Counted from the first letter of the stretch, positions 36,361-45,788 are shown. The stretch is DNA of 64,000 bases from Dolichospermum sp. DET69 (GCA_017355425.1 CP070233.1:5637272-5701271); one strand, 5' to 3'. The notes: generated from the sequence alone by a model not told the origin. Translations and numbers: made by a program.

Positions 36361-36762
36361 ATGAATAATTTAACTAATAAGGAAGTTGTGAGACTATTTT
36401 TTGAAATCTATAATCATCAAGATTACGAAGCCGCATATAAGTATATTGCGCCAAATTATATAGATCATGGATTACCTCAAGTGCGAAGCGTCGAGGATGC
36501 AATTGAGATATTGAAAAGTACACATAAATCCTTTCCAGATATTAAAGTTGTGATTGATGATCTGATCGAAGAAAATGACAAAGTTGTATTTCGGGGTCAC
36601 TTTACAGCTACGCATTTAGGTGAGTTTGTTAGTATCGCTCCCACTGGAGTAAAAGTAGAATTTGAGGCGTTAGAAATCTTCAAGATTGAGAATCAGAAAA
36701 TTACAGAATCTTGGGGATATTGGCCAATGTTAGCCATTTTAGATCAGATTCAGGCTTGTTGA
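36361..36762 (+). CDS. SnoaL-like ester cyclase domain protein
   Basis: 133 residues, cone-shaped alpha+beta barrel of the SnoaL/NTF2 superfamily. Visible: EIYNHQDYEAAYKYIAPNYI, DHGLPQV, ILKSTHKSFPDIKVVIDDLI, DKVVFRGHFTATHLGEF and WGYWPMLAILDQI. Members bind small hydrophobic ligands, and some are polyketide cyclases or hydratases. Here it could be any small-molecule-binding protein; no polyketide genes are nearby. Short spacing (34 bases) suggests co-transcription with the GT2 gene. Confidence 0.8.
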   Translation: MNNLTNKEVVRLFFEIYNHQDYEAAYKYIAPNYIDHGLPQVRSVEDAIEILKSTHKSFPDIKVVIDDLIEENDKVVFRGHFTATHLGEFVSIAPTGVKVEFEALEIFKIENQKITESWGYWPMLAILDQIQAC

Positions 36763-36905
36763 GAAGCTTCATCTGTAATCCTATTTTTAAACATCCTCTA
36801 ATGATAATGTCAAGAAAGATAGTCCTGATTTCAGAGGTTGTTTTAAAAGTATTATTCTGTAATTTTTATCACAGTTATACCCCACCCCAACCCTCCCCTT
36901 TTGAA

Positions 36906-37047
36906 CTACGGTGTACACACAAGTCTTCTAGAGTTGCCCCACAACGTTTAGATCCCCCCAACCCCCCTTAAAAAGGCTACGGTGTACACACAAGTCTTCT
37001 AGAGTTGCCCCACAACGTTTAGATCCCCCCAACCCCCCTTAAAAAGG
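36906..37047. repeat. 71-bp tandem duplication (left arm)
   Basis: Two perfect copies, starting CTACGGTGTACACACAAGTC at 36906 and 36977, each running through CTAGAGTTGCCCCACAACG and AACCCCCCTTAAAAAGG. Confidence 0.85.
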
Positions 37048-37078
37048 GGGGCTAAATTCTTCAAAGTCCCCCTTTTTA

Positions 37079-37294
37079 AGCTATCCATTACCCACATCTT
37101 TCTTAACAATCTTGAAACATTTATGTGGCAACGGTTTCAACGCTTGAAAATTTCCCTACTCTTGACAAAATGTACCTTATTCTTCTTGATAAAACCCTGA
37201 TTTTATTGAGAATCATCAACGGAGGATTAAGGTTTGGGGTTTGAGAGCGATCGCTCTTATCGAATGTTAAGAAAGATCCCGGTAATGGATAGCT
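37079..37294. mobile_element. 216-bp MITE with 30-bp terminal inverted repeats
   Basis: AGCTATCCATTACC (37079) ... TCTTTCTTAACA at the left is inverted at the right as TGTTAAGAAAGA ... GGTAATGGATAGCT (37265-37294), with three or four mismatches. The interior has no gene and contains one GCGATCGC. It is the innermost insertion of the nested island; TTTTTA on both sides may be a target duplication. Confidence 0.75.
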
Positions 37295-37296
37295 TT

Positions 37297-37500
37297 TTAA
37301 GGGGGGCTAAATTCTTCAAAGTCCCCCTTTTTAAGGGGGATTTAGGGGGATCGGATCACGTTTAGCATCCTGTCTAGAGATGTGTGTACACCGTAGCTTA
37401 AAAAGGGGGGCTAAATTCTTCAAAGTCCCCCTTTTTAAGGGGGATTTAGGGGGATCGGATCACGTTTAGCATCCTGTCTAGAGATGTGTGTACACCGTAG
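37297..37500. repeat. 104-bp tandem duplication (right arm)
   Basis: Two copies with a period of 104 bases (GGGGGGCTAAATTC at 37301 and 37405), each ending AGAGATGTGTGTACACCGTAG, the inverted terminus of the CTACGGTGTACACAC element. Confidence 0.85.
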
Positions 37501-37725
37501 CCCCTTTTGAAGGGGAGGGGACTAGATTTTCTTGTTTCCCCCCTTCACAAGGGGGGATTAAGGGGGGTAATAAATATTTGATACATCATCAGGGACTTTT
37601 AAAACATCCTCTCAGGTTGTCCCCGTTTCTTGTTAAAATTTTTTAATTGGCAGAAATTGTTTTTGAATTTTAAAGTTTGAATTTTTATCTGCTGTTGTAT
37701 TCCCAAATAAAAAATAAAAAATAGC

Positions 37726-38577
37726 GTGTCAATTCAAGAACATAAAATTACAGTAAATTCCCTAGAATGGTTTTATCGGGAAGCTGAACCGATTGGTAGA
37801 ACTGATTTAATTCCTGTATTATGCTTACATGGGATAGTTTCTCAAAGTTATAGTTGGAGAAATGTTATTCCCAGTTTAGCAGCACAGGGAAATAGAGCGA
37901 TCGCACCTGACTGGATTGGTTACGGATTTTCCAGTAAACCAGAAAAACAGGATTTTGCTTATACTCCCGACGCATTTATTACAGCTTTGGAAGGATTTGT
38001 TAAAGCCTTAGAATTAGAAAGATTTTCCTTAGTTGTCCAAGGCTTTTTAGGTTCAGTTGGGTTACAATACGCCTTACGTCATCCTGAACAGGTTGCTAAT
38101 ATAGCTATTTTAAATACACCAATTTCTACTTCTGCAAAAATCCCTTGGAAAATCAAACAAATGGGTTTACCTTTAGCTGGAGATATCATTACCCAAGATC
38201 CTTTATTGGTTGATAGAACCTTGGAAGGGGGTAGTCGTTACCGCATTGAAGATGAAGATTTAGATATTTATAGAAAACCATTTTTGAAAAGTTCTGCTTC
38301 TGGAAGAAGTCTATTAGCAACAATTCGCAATTTCCAACTAGAAAAAGCGATGATAGAAATAGAAAATGGCTTTAAAGGATGGCAACAACCTATTTTAGCA
38401 CAATGGGGAATGATTGATCCTTGGTTATCTGTAGATATGGCGGAAAGTTTTGTAAAATCTGTAGCTAATGGTGAATTAATCAAACTTAATAATGTGGGAC
38501 ATTATCCCCAAGAACATTATTATGAAGTGATTTTACAAGATTTACTCCCATTTGTCCGGCGTTCCCAATCGAATTAG
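37726..38577 (+). CDS. Alpha/beta-hydrolase-fold protein lacking the usual nucleophile
   Basis: 283 residues from a GTG start. The order is that of epoxide hydrolase/haloalkane dehalogenase-like proteins: oxyanion loop LCLHGIVSQSYSWRNVIP, APDWIGYGFSSKP, nucleophile elbow, cap region, AQWGMIDPWLSVDMA and the catalytic-His region NNVGHYPQEHY. At the elbow it reads LVVQGFLGSVGLQ: Gly106 occupies the place of the Asp or Ser nucleophile. Either a nearby Ser acts instead or the protein is catalytically silent. No operon partner is evident. Confidence 0.82.
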   Translation: MSIQEHKITVNSLEWFYREAEPIGRTDLIPVLCLHGIVSQSYSWRNVIPSLAAQGNRAIAPDWIGYGFSSKPEKQDFAYTPDAFITALEGFVKALELERFSLVVQGFLGSVGLQYALRHPEQVANIAILNTPISTSAKIPWKIKQMGLPLAGDIITQDPLLVDRTLEGGSRYRIEDEDLDIYRKPFLKSSASGRSLLATIRNFQLEKAMIEIENGFKGWQQPILAQWGMIDPWLSVDMAESFVKSVANGELIKLNNVGHYPQEHYYEVILQDLLPFVRRSQSN

Positions 38578-38689
38578 TTATAAACCTGTGTTTCTTACTA
38601 TCCCTTTTTTAACAAATAGGAATATTGTTTAGAGGTTGTTTGATAGCGAAGCGTGGCGTTAGCCATAAAGTATTATATGAAACCGATAA

Positions 38690-38790
38690 TCTCCAAAAAC
38701 CTAACCCCCCTACCCCCCTTCCCTACGAGGGAAGGGGGGTTTCAAAGCCTCTCCCTGCTTCGGGGAGAGGTTTACAAGAGGGGTTTGTTT
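38690..38790. repeat. C/G-rich hairpin repeats in the spacer
   Basis: A 13-bp perfect stem ACCCCCCTTCCCT/AGGGAAGGGGGGT (38712-38740, loop ACG) and a second stem CCTCTCCC/GGGAGAGG (38748-38770). They lie between the hydrolase and methyltransferase genes and could end the upstream transcript. Confidence 0.7.
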
Positions 38791-38890
38791 ATACATTAAA
38801 AACTTGTTCATTCATCCTCTTAGAAGAAGGATAGTAAATTTAAAACCATATATTATTTCTTGAATTTGTTTTATTTATTCATCAAAAATA

Positions 38891-39784
38891 ATGATTGAAC
38901 ATTATAAAAATCGACAACATACTATCTTTCATGGTGATGCTATTAGCATTTTATCAAATCATATTCCTTCAGAATCAGTAGATTTAATTTTTATCGATCC
39001 TCCCTATAATATAGGTAAGAAATTTAGTAATTTCCATGATAAATGGGAATCAGAGGAAGAATATATTAATTGGTCATATCAATGGCTTGATGAATGTATT
39101 CGCATTCTTAAACAAAATGGTACAATTTATGTGATGACAAGTACCCAAGCAATTCCTTATTTTGATATTTACTTAAGAAAAAAATTAACTATTCTCAGTC
39201 GCATAATATGGCATTATGATAGTTCTGGAGTTCAAGCCACAAAATACTTTGGTTCAATGTATGAACCTATTCTTCATTGTGTGAAAGATAAAAACAATTA
39301 TATTTTTAATGCAGATGATATTAAAGTTGAAGCCAAAACAGGTTCACAACGTAAATTAATTGATTACAGAAAATCAGTTCCTACTCCCTATAATACAGAA
39401 AAAGTACCTGGGAATGCTTGGTATTTTTCCCGTGTGAGATATCGCATGGAAGAATACGAAAACCATCCTTCACAAAAACCAGAGTCATTACTAGAAAGAA
39501 TCATTTTAGCAAGTAGTCATGAAGGAAGTTTAATACTTGACCCTTTTGCTGGAACTTTTACAACTGCTGCTGTAGCTAAACGTTTAGGTAGAAAATCTAT
39601 CAGTATTGAATTAGAAGAAGAATATCTAAAAATTGGCTTGAGAAGAGTTTTAGAGTGGACAGAATATCAAGGAGAAAAACTTTTACCAGAACAGAAAAAC
39701 CATAATATCAAAAATAAAAATGGTAAAAAAGTAGATTTAGATTTTATCCAAGGGAGTATCTTTGATGAAAATACTACAGCATGA
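38891..39784 (+). CDS. Site-specific DNA methyltransferase, beta class
   Basis: 297 residues of a type II beta-class amino-methyltransferase. The catalytic motif IV DPPYNIGKKF comes first (near residue 36), the target-recognition part lies in the middle, and SAM motif I DPFAGTFTTAAVA comes last, the circular order that defines the beta class. DPPY suggests N6-adenine or N4-cytosine as the target base. HPSQKPESLLERIILASS is typical. The downstream restriction gene is truncated (39765-39905), so this is probably a solitary protective or regulatory methylase. The recognition site is unknown. Confidence 0.92.
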   Translation: MIEHYKNRQHTIFHGDAISILSNHIPSESVDLIFIDPPYNIGKKFSNFHDKWESEEEYINWSYQWLDECIRILKQNGTIYVMTSTQAIPYFDIYLRKKLTILSRIIWHYDSSGVQATKYFGSMYEPILHCVKDKNNYIFNADDIKVEAKTGSQRKLIDYRKSVPTPYNTEKVPGNAWYFSRVRYRMEEYENHPSQKPESLLERIILASSHEGSLILDPFAGTFTTAAVAKRLGRKSISIELEEEYLKIGLRRVLEWTEYQGEKLLPEQKNHNIKNKNGKKVDLDFIQGSIFDENTTA

Positions 39785-39905
39785 TTTCACGAAAACAATA
39801 ATTAATATTCTTAATAACTATTTTCCTGGATATGGAAATATTATTTTAAGTAACAGTCAATTATTAGAGTATATTAAAACTAAATATAAGATTTACACTT
39901 CTTAA
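39765..39905 (+). pseudogene. Remnant of a type II restriction endonuclease gene
   Basis: 46 codons starting at ATG 39765 inside the end of the methylase gene, with a good Shine-Dalgarno AGGGAG eight bases upstream. The translation begins MKILQHDFTKTIINILNNYF and ends KYKIYTS then stop. The 20-base overlap and RBS are what one expects for a cognate restriction gene coupled to its methylase. After the stop the sequence changes character, so the rest of the gene is lost. The identity as an endonuclease is inferred from position. Confidence 0.5.
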
Positions 39906-39995
39906 CCCACCGACATCCTTGCTGTGAAATCACCTTAACCCGATAATGAGAGTAGATGCAATCATTTGTAAATTGATTAAAGTAGGTTAAAATTC

Positions 39996-40574
39996 ATGGC
40001 GTATTCGTGGTTTAAAGCATTTCACATTATTGGCTTTGTGGTTTGGTTTGCGGGGTTATTTTACCTTGTCCGTCTGTTTATCTACCACGTTGAAGCTAAC
40101 CTTGAACCAGAACCAGCAAAAACGATACTGAAAAATCAGTATCAACTCATGGAAAAGCGTCTTTACGATATTATTACCACTCCAGGTATGTTCGTAACCG
40201 TAGCAATGGCTATTGGTATTTTATCAACCAATATGGAACTGTTAAAAGAACCCTGGTTACATTTTAAATTAGGGTTTGTAGCTGTTTTAATTGGCTATCA
40301 TTATTACTGCGGTAGATTAATGAAGCAGTTAGCAGCGGACGAATGTAAATGGAGTGGTCAAAGTTTACGCGCTTTAAATGAAGCCCCAACACTTCTATTA
40401 GTTGTAATTGTCATGTTGGCTATCTTCAAGAATAATTTACCAACTGACCTCACTGCTTGGTTAATTTTTGGTTTAGTGATTTTTATGGCTGTGAGTATTC
40501 AACTTTACGCCAAAATCCGCAGACGCAACAAAGAAAAGCTGACAGCAGAATTAAATCAAATTCCCCAAGCGTAA
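39996..40574 (+). CDS. hemJ: Protoporphyrinogen IX oxidase HemJ
   Basis: 192 residues with four to five membrane helices. HemJ oxidises protoporphyrinogen IX to protoporphyrin IX, the last common step before haem and chlorophyll, and is the usual form in cyanobacteria. Family marks: WFKAFHIIGFVVWFAGLFYL (His10 region), RLYDIITTPGM, WLHFKLGFVAVLIGYHYY and LRALNEAPTLLLV. Complete in length. Monocistronic. Confidence 0.92.
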   Translation: MAYSWFKAFHIIGFVVWFAGLFYLVRLFIYHVEANLEPEPAKTILKNQYQLMEKRLYDIITTPGMFVTVAMAIGILSTNMELLKEPWLHFKLGFVAVLIGYHYYCGRLMKQLAADECKWSGQSLRALNEAPTLLLVVIVMLAIFKNNLPTDLTAWLIFGLVIFMAVSIQLYAKIRRRNKEKLTAELNQIPQA

Positions 40575-40625
40575 TCATGTATTTCTTCCTTTGCGTCTTT
40601 GCGCGAAACAAAAATAATGATCCGG

Positions 40626-41276
40626 TTATCGAACACTTCCAGCTTCACAATCTCGTAACCATAGTTTAACACCTTGAGCGATCGCACCATTACTACTATC
40701 TCTAGGTGGGGCAATAGGTGGTTTAACTGGATAGGCGCTAGTTTGGGTAAACATCATTACCACAGTCCAGCCTATATTAGTTTTTGTCAAAAATAGCCTG
40801 TGGAATTCTTGCAATTCTACAGCTTTTTTATGAATATATTTTCTTTCTAAGGTAGTAAAAAAAACTTGTTTTACTCCTTCTGCATTATATTTATCTCCAT
40901 TATCAATACCGGGATTTAATGGTAAAGATTGAAACTCTGGTTTACCAGCAGCCAATATGTAGGAAAAAGTATCAACACTCCGTTTCAGACGACGCGCACG
41001 TTGAATAGAACGATTTGCATAGCTAGGCAAATCTAACATTAACTGAGTTGTTAATGTTTCTAAACTTTGCTCAGAACAAGAATTACTAATCTCTGGATTT
41101 ACAGGTTTGGGAGGAATATTGTTAGCATAAGCAGCATAGTGAAATCCAGGAGAGATAAATAGCCAGCAATTATAGGCTATTAAATATAAGCACCAAAAAG
41201 CAGGAGAGAAATTTACTTTCTTCTTCCTGCTTCTTTTTTCCTCTTGAATTCCTAAACTACAGTCAGGGTTTAGCAT
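40626..41276 (-). CDS. Hypothetical protein with membrane anchor or signal peptide
   Basis: 216 residues. The N-terminus has a charged region (EEKRSRKKKV) followed by a hydrophobic stretch near residues 26-50 (FWCLYLIAYNCWLFIS) and then an extracytoplasmic body of about 165 residues. Two Cys in the mature part (SNSCSEQ and RDCEAGS) could form a disulfide. SYANRSIQRARRLKR and TNIGWTVVMMFTQTSAYP look conserved. I do not recognise the family. Probably periplasmic or lumenal and membrane anchored. Confidence 0.65.
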   Translation of the reverse strand: MLNPDCSLGIQEEKRSRKKKVNFSPAFWCLYLIAYNCWLFISPGFHYAAYANNIPPKPVNPEISNSCSEQSLETLTTQLMLDLPSYANRSIQRARRLKRSVDTFSYILAAGKPEFQSLPLNPGIDNGDKYNAEGVKQVFFTTLERKYIHKKAVELQEFHRLFLTKTNIGWTVVMMFTQTSAYPVKPPIAPPRDSSNGAIAQGVKLWLRDCEAGSVR

Positions 41277-41394
41277 TGCTCATTTTTACTACAATTGGTG
41301 TTTAACTAACATAAACGTAAAACCGATTTGATTTGAATAATTTATTTGCTCGTTATTAAATTACCTCCAACAAAAGCAAAAAAATAGTATTAAG

Positions 41395-41450
41395 GGGGGT
41401 TGACAATTGATTTTGAATTTGTTAGGATGAAACCGACGAGGAAGAACTAT
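41395..41450 (+). promoter_or_regulatory. Copy 3 of the repeated promoter/5'-leader module (small-RNA candidate)
   Basis: TTGACA at 41400-41405, 17 bp, then TAGGAT at 41423-41428, followed by GACGAGGAAGAACTAT at 41435-41450. The GGGGGTTGACA, AATTTGTTA and GGAAGAACTAT blocks match the copies at 2631 and 9793. A hairpin of the CAGGGAAT repeat at 41495-41514 would end a transcript of about 80 bases. It points toward the 3' end of pyrF, which is on the other strand. Confidence 0.55.
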
Positions 41451-41494
41451 CTTGATAATTAATTTTAGGTACTTAATAGAGAAGAGTCTTTAGA

Positions 41495-41543
41495 CCAGGG
41501 AATAAATTCCCTGTCTCAGAAGTAAAGCCCGTTAAAAGCGACT
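41495..41543. repeat. CCAGGGAATAAATTCCCTG repeat, copy beside pyrF 3' end
   Basis: The hairpin CCAGGGAATAAATTCCCTG is followed by a diverged GTTAAAAGCGAC palindrome half. An inverted copy is at 42336-42384. It is positioned where a pyrF terminator would be. Confidence 0.75.
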
Positions 41544-41557
41544 AGTTGTAGTCTATT

Positions 41558-42274
41558 TCATGCAACTATTTCTAACTCCTGAACAATTTGATTCCAAGCT
41601 AACTCAGGTTCAGCCGCAGCGGTAATAGGACGACCAATAACTAGATAATTTGCACCCGCTGTGATAGCTTGGGAGGGAGTAAGCGATCGCTTTTGATCTC
41701 CTTTATCAGCCCAACTAGGACGCACTCCTGGACAAACTAGCAAAAAGTCATTTTCACAACTTGTTCTTAATTGTCGCACCTCTTGGGGAGAACATACCGC
41801 CCCATTTAAACCTGAGTTTTGGGCTAAAAGTGCCATTTCTAAAGCAAATTCTGGCAATTCTAAGGGAATTTTTAAATCAAACGCCAATTGTCGCGCCGAA
41901 ATACTGGTTAACAAGGTAATAGCAATTAATTTTGGTGGTTTTGTTCCAACTTTTTCCGCTCCAACTTGTACTGCCTCCGCAGCAGCCTTGAGAGCATCAG
42001 TACCACAAGTTGCGTGAATTGTCAATAAATCTACTCCATAACCAGCCGCAGCCCGACAAGCACCAGCAACAGTGTTGGGGATATCGTGAAACTTCAAATC
42101 GAGGAAAATTCGCTTTTCTTGAGATTTGAGGATTTCCAAAATCTTTGGACCAGAGCTGGTAAACAACTCCAAACCAACCTTCCAAAAAGTAACTTGGGGA
42201 AGTTTTTCAATTAGAGCGATCGCACTATCTAAATCTGGTACATCTAAAGGAACGATAATTTTATCAACAGTCAT
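41558..42274 (-). CDS. pyrF: Orotidine 5'-phosphate decarboxylase
   Basis: 238 residues, full length. Decarboxylates OMP to UMP, the last step of de novo pyrimidine synthesis. Active-site loop [14 protein letters not shown] carries the catalytic Lys and Asp; [14 protein letters not shown] opens the barrel, and [16 protein letters not shown] is the phosphate loop. It sits between two inverted copies of an interspersed repeat. Confidence 0.96.
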   Translation of the reverse strand: MTVDKIIVPLDVPDLDSAIALIEKLPQVTFWKVGLELFTSSGPKILEILKSQEKRIFLDLKFHDIPNTVAGACRAAAGYGVDLLTIHATCGTDALKAAAEAVQVGAEKVGTKPPKLIAITLLTSISARQLAFDLKIPLELPEFALEMALLAQNSGLNGAVCSPQEVRQLRTSCENDFLLVCPGVRPSWADKGDQKRSLTPSQAITAGANYLVIGRPITAAAEPELAWNQIVQELEIVA

Positions 42275-42335
42275 GATGAAAAAGGAGATCGAGGAGTGAG
42301 GATATCAATAAATTTTCAAAAAAGATCTTAAACAT

Positions 42336-42384
42336 AGTCGGTTTTAACCGACTTTAGCTATTAGACAGGGAATTTATTCCCTGG
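42336..42384. repeat. Inverted copy of the CAGGGAAT/AGTCGGTT repeat
   Basis: GTCGGTTTTAACCGAC (42337-42352) followed by CAGGGAATTTATTCCCTGG (42366-42384). Reverse complement of the 41495-41543 copy in content and order. Confidence 0.75.
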
Positions 42385-42415
42385 CTTGAGGCTGGCTTGA
42401 GGCTGGCTTGAGGCT
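42383..42415. repeat. Tandem 11-bp repeat GGCTTGAGGCT x3
   Basis: Three perfect head-to-tail copies directly after the repeat element and before the stop of tyrS on the minus strand. Confidence 0.85.
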
Positions 42416-42427
42416 GACGGCTGATAG

Positions 42428-43624
42428 CTACTTTACTAAACGCACAAAATTCTTCTTACCAACCTGTAACACCTGATCATATAAATCACTAGGTTCAGCA
42501 AAAGTCAAATCCACATCAGTAACTTTATCACCATCTAGGCGAACACCACCTTCTTGAATTTTCCGCTTACCTTCAGCATTACTTTTACACAAACCAGTAA
42601 CACCGAGGATATAAGCTAATTTAACGGGAAATTGCAAAACAGCAGCTAGAGAAAATTCCGGCAATGCTCCCTCCTTCCCACCACTTTTTGCCGCTTCCTT
42701 CGCCTCATTAGCCGCTTGTTCACCGTGATACTGACGGACAATTTCCCAAGCCAAACATTCTTGGCGATCGCGGGGGTTTTCTGGCAAACTATCTAAAGGT
42801 AAATCTGTGAGCAGTTCAAAATACTGTGACAGTAAATTATCTGGTACAGCTTGTAGTTTTTGATACTTTTGGGAAGGATGTTCACCCAATCCCACATAAT
42901 TACCTAAAGACTTAGACATTTTTTGTACACCATCAGTCCCAATCAAAATTGGTAACAACAGCCCAAACTGAGGTTTTAGACCAAAATGGCGTTGTAGATC
43001 TCGTCCCACAGCAATATTAAATTTTTGATCAGTCCCCCCCAATTCCACATCAGCTTCCACAGCTACAGAATCATAACCTTGCATCAGTGGATACAGGAAC
43101 TCATGGAGAAAAATGGGACTCTCTTGTTTATAACGTTCTGCAAAACCTTCCTTAGCTAACATTTGGCCTACTGTCATAGTCGAAAGTAACTCCAAAGTTT
43201 TCCCCAAATCTAGAGAAGAAAGCCATTCCGAATTATAACGTACCTCTAACCGACCAGGAGTATCAAAATCTAAAATAGGACGCACTTGGTCAAGATAAGT
43301 TTGGGCATTTTGTGCTACATCAGCTTCTGTTAACTGACGACGAACCTCTGATTTACCAGTAGGATCACCAATACGGGCTGTAAAATCACCAATAATGAGA
43401 ACCGCTGTATGACCAGCATCTTGAAAAGCTCGCAATTTTCGGACAGGTATGCTATGACCGAGATGAATATCTGCTCCAGTAGGGTCAATACCGAGCTTGA
43501 TCCGTAACGGACGGTCAGAATTGAGTAACTGCTTTTCCAGACTTTCCGTGTCATTACCAACATCATGGGGTTGTGGAAAAATTTCTGCCACACCACGATG
43601 CAACCAAAAGAAATTTTGCGTCAT
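42428..43624 (-). CDS. tyrS: Tyrosyl-tRNA synthetase
   Basis: About 398 residues from ATG 43624 ([18 protein letters not shown]), a better start than one 21 codons upstream, which would add residues unlike the family. Class I synthetase: HIGH-like HLGHS, KMSKS at [11 protein letters not shown], and a C-terminal S4 RNA-binding domain ([18 protein letters not shown]). It attaches tyrosine to its tRNA. All motifs are intact. Confidence 0.96.
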   Translation of the reverse strand: MTQNFFWLHRGVAEIFPQPHDVGNDTESLEKQLLNSDRPLRIKLGIDPTGADIHLGHSIPVRKLRAFQDAGHTAVLIIGDFTARIGDPTGKSEVRRQLTEADVAQNAQTYLDQVRPILDFDTPGRLEVRYNSEWLSSLDLGKTLELLSTMTVGQMLAKEGFAERYKQESPIFLHEFLYPLMQGYDSVAVEADVELGGTDQKFNIAVGRDLQRHFGLKPQFGLLLPILIGTDGVQKMSKSLGNYVGLGEHPSQKYQKLQAVPDNLLSQYFELLTDLPLDSLPENPRDRQECLAWEIVRQYHGEQAANEAKEAAKSGGKEGALPEFSLAAVLQFPVKLAYILGVTGLCKSNAEGKRKIQEGGVRLDGDKVTDVDLTFAEPSDLYDQVLQVGKKNFVRLVK

Positions 43625-43797
43625 ACTAAGAAATTCACTATTAACTATACTTTCCACTCTAAAAGTTAAATCTGTTATGTTCACCAACCTATTATCTGTT
43701 CTTTGCTCTGTCAGACTACTATAATTGCAAAAAATTAACTGTCTTTTTCCATTTAATGAATTACATTTAAATTTACAAGTGAGGAAGTGAGATCGCC

Positions 43798-45720
43798 GTG
43801 TCGTCTAGGACTTTTGCAAACAAACAACCACAAGAGCAGGATTCATCTGGATTTGAGTTTTTTAAAGGAGTAGGTCAGATAACTGGTGGTACTCTACTAT
43901 CCATGACACTCCTAACCAGCTCTATTGTCGCGGGAACACTAGTGGGTTTAGCCATTAGTTTCCGTAATTTACCAGATGTTAGACAAATAAAAAACTTTTT
44001 CCCCTCGGAAACAACTTACATTTATGATATAAAAGGCAAACTTTTAACTGGTATTCACGGAGAAGCTAACCGAGAAGTAGTCCCCCTGAATAAAGTTTCC
44101 CCTAACCTGAAACGCGCAGTTTTAGCCAGTGAAGATGGTCATTTTTACGATCATCATGGCATTAACCCGACGGGTGTAGGCCGTGCTATCGTCGTCAACA
44201 TGGTAGCAGGTGGCGTGAAAGAAGGTGGTTCTACTATTACCATGCAGTTGGTAAAAAACCTATTCTTATCTCAGAAACGGGCGTTTACGCGGAAATTAGC
44301 AGAGGCTGTACTAGCAATTCGTTTAGAACAAATTCTTAGTAAAGACGAAATTTTAGAAATGTACCTCAATCAAGTGTATTGGGGTCATAACAATTACGGT
44401 GTACAAACAGCAGCACGCAGTTATTTTAATAAATCAGCAGAATATTTAACTTTGGGTGAATCAGCAATGATGGCGGGTTTAATCCAAGCACCAGAAGAGT
44501 TTAGCCCTTTTGCCAGTATGAAATTGGCCAAACAGAAACAAAAGGAAGTTCTGGGGCGAATGATCGAGTTGAATTGGATTACCCAAAAAGAATATGATGA
44601 TGCCCTAAAACAACCAATTAAACTGGGTAAAATCAGGTCTTTTCAAGGTAGTGCCTCACCTTATATTACCAATACTGTAGCTCAAGAGTTGGCGAAAAAA
44701 TTTGGACGTGATGCCCTGACCAAAGGGGGAATGCGTGTACAGACTACGGTTGATGCTAAATTCCAAATCATGGCTGAAGAAACTGTCAAAGAATGGCATG
44801 AAAAGCTTCAGTCTCAAGGGTTATCTAAAAATCAAATGGCCTTGGTAGCAATTGATCCTCGCACCCATTTTGTCAAAGCCCTAGTTGGTGGTGTAGATTA
44901 TAAAGTCAGTGAATTTAACCGCGCTACCCAAGCTCAACGGCAACCAGGTTCTTCATTCAAGCCTTTTGTTTATTATACTGCCTTTGCTACTGGCAAATAT
45001 GCACCAGATAGTACAGTTGTCGATGCGCCAGTGAGTTATCAAGATGGTAATGGTTGGTACTACCCAAGAAACTACGATGGTGGCTTTTCGGGAGCAATGT
45101 CAATTCGCAAAGCCCTCGCCCAATCTCGCAACATCCCAGTGATTAAACTTGGTAAAGCGGTGGGAATGAATAAAGTGATTGAAACCTGCCGCACTTTAGG
45201 GATTATGAGTCCCATGGAACCCGTTACCTCTTTACCTTTGGGTGCTATTGGTGTCACTCCTTTAGAAATGGCTAGTGCCTATGCTACCTTTGCTAATTAT
45301 GGCTGGCAGTCACCACCGACTGTAATTGTCCGCATTACTGACAGTGCTGGTAATGTAATTCTCGATAATACACCCAAACCTAAACAAGTTCTTGATCCTT
45401 GGGCATCAGCAGCGACCATTGATATCATGACTTCGGTAATGACTGAAGGTACAGGTAAAGGTGCTGCAATAGATCGTCCTGCTGCTGGGAAGACAGGAAC
45501 TACATCCTCTGAAAAAGATATTTGGTTTGTCGGTACTGTGCCGCAGCTAACCACTGCTGTCTGGGTAGGCAGAGACGACAGCAAACAACTAGCTAGTGGG
45601 GCAACTGGTGGTGTTATGGTAGCTCCTATTTGGCGGGACTTTATGATGAAAGCACTCAAGGATGTCCCTGTAGAGAAGTTTAAGCCTACTTCCCAGTTCA
45701 CACGTCCTAAATCAAATTAA
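43798..45720 (+). CDS. Class A penicillin-binding protein (PBP1A family)
   Basis: 640 residues from a GTG start. A short cytoplasmic tail, one membrane anchor (about 30-57), then a GT51 transglycosylase domain (about 75-250; [36 protein letters not shown]) and a transpeptidase domain (about 320-610) with SxxK in [11 protein letters not shown] in AQSRNIP and KTGTT. It polymerises and cross-links peptidoglycan on the periplasmic side. Full length, with no insertions of note. Confidence 0.95.
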   Translation: MSSRTFANKQPQEQDSSGFEFFKGVGQITGGTLLSMTLLTSSIVAGTLVGLAISFRNLPDVRQIKNFFPSETTYIYDIKGKLLTGIHGEANREVVPLNKVSPNLKRAVLASEDGHFYDHHGINPTGVGRAIVVNMVAGGVKEGGSTITMQLVKNLFLSQKRAFTRKLAEAVLAIRLEQILSKDEILEMYLNQVYWGHNNYGVQTAARSYFNKSAEYLTLGESAMMAGLIQAPEEFSPFASMKLAKQKQKEVLGRMIELNWITQKEYDDALKQPIKLGKIRSFQGSASPYITNTVAQELAKKFGRDALTKGGMRVQTTVDAKFQIMAEETVKEWHEKLQSQGLSKNQMALVAIDPRTHFVKALVGGVDYKVSEFNRATQAQRQPGSSFKPFVYYTAFATGKYAPDSTVVDAPVSYQDGNGWYYPRNYDGGFSGAMSIRKALAQSRNIPVIKLGKAVGMNKVIETCRTLGIMSPMEPVTSLPLGAIGVTPLEMASAYATFANYGWQSPPTVIVRITDSAGNVILDNTPKPKQVLDPWASAATIDIMTSVMTEGTGKGAAIDRPAAGKTGTTSSEKDIWFVGTVPQLTTAVWVGRDDSKQLASGATGGVMVAPIWRDFMMKALKDVPVEKFKPTSQFTRPKSN

Positions 45721-45755
45721 TGGGTAATTGGTAATTGGTAATGGATAATTGGTAA
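45721..45755. repeat. STRR tandem heptamer (TAATTGG)n
   Basis: About four copies of GGTAATT/GGTAATG directly after the PBP stop codon. Confidence 0.75.
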
Positions 45756-45788
45756 GATTCAAGCCAGTCACCAATTCCCAATCCCTAA

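Larger units (their letters stand above)
36766..37725. repeat. Nested repeat island, about 960 bp without a gene
   Basis: Outer inverted ends AGAGGTTGTTTTAAAAGT (near 36834) and ACTTTTAAAACATCCTCT (near 37595-37612). Inside these are C-rich arms, then the CTACGGTGTACACAC element, then CCCCCTTTTTAAG arms, and at the centre a 216-bp MITE. The sequence reads as successive insertions, each into the previous element, with the flanking arms also tandemly duplicated. The GTG start of the hydrolase follows after a plain AT-rich stretch. Confidence 0.75.

Noticed and set aside
36711-36971. 86-codon frame after the SnoaL gene
   Set aside because: It overlaps the SnoaL end in another frame and then reads through C-rich repeat DNA.
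36900-37620. CRISPR array in the repeat-rich island
   Set aside because: The repeats are long, nested and inverted, with only two tandem copies and no uniform spacers; no cas genes are present.
38625-38834. 69-codon frame between hydrolase and methylase
   Set aside because: Composed of perfect hairpin repeats; no conserved features.
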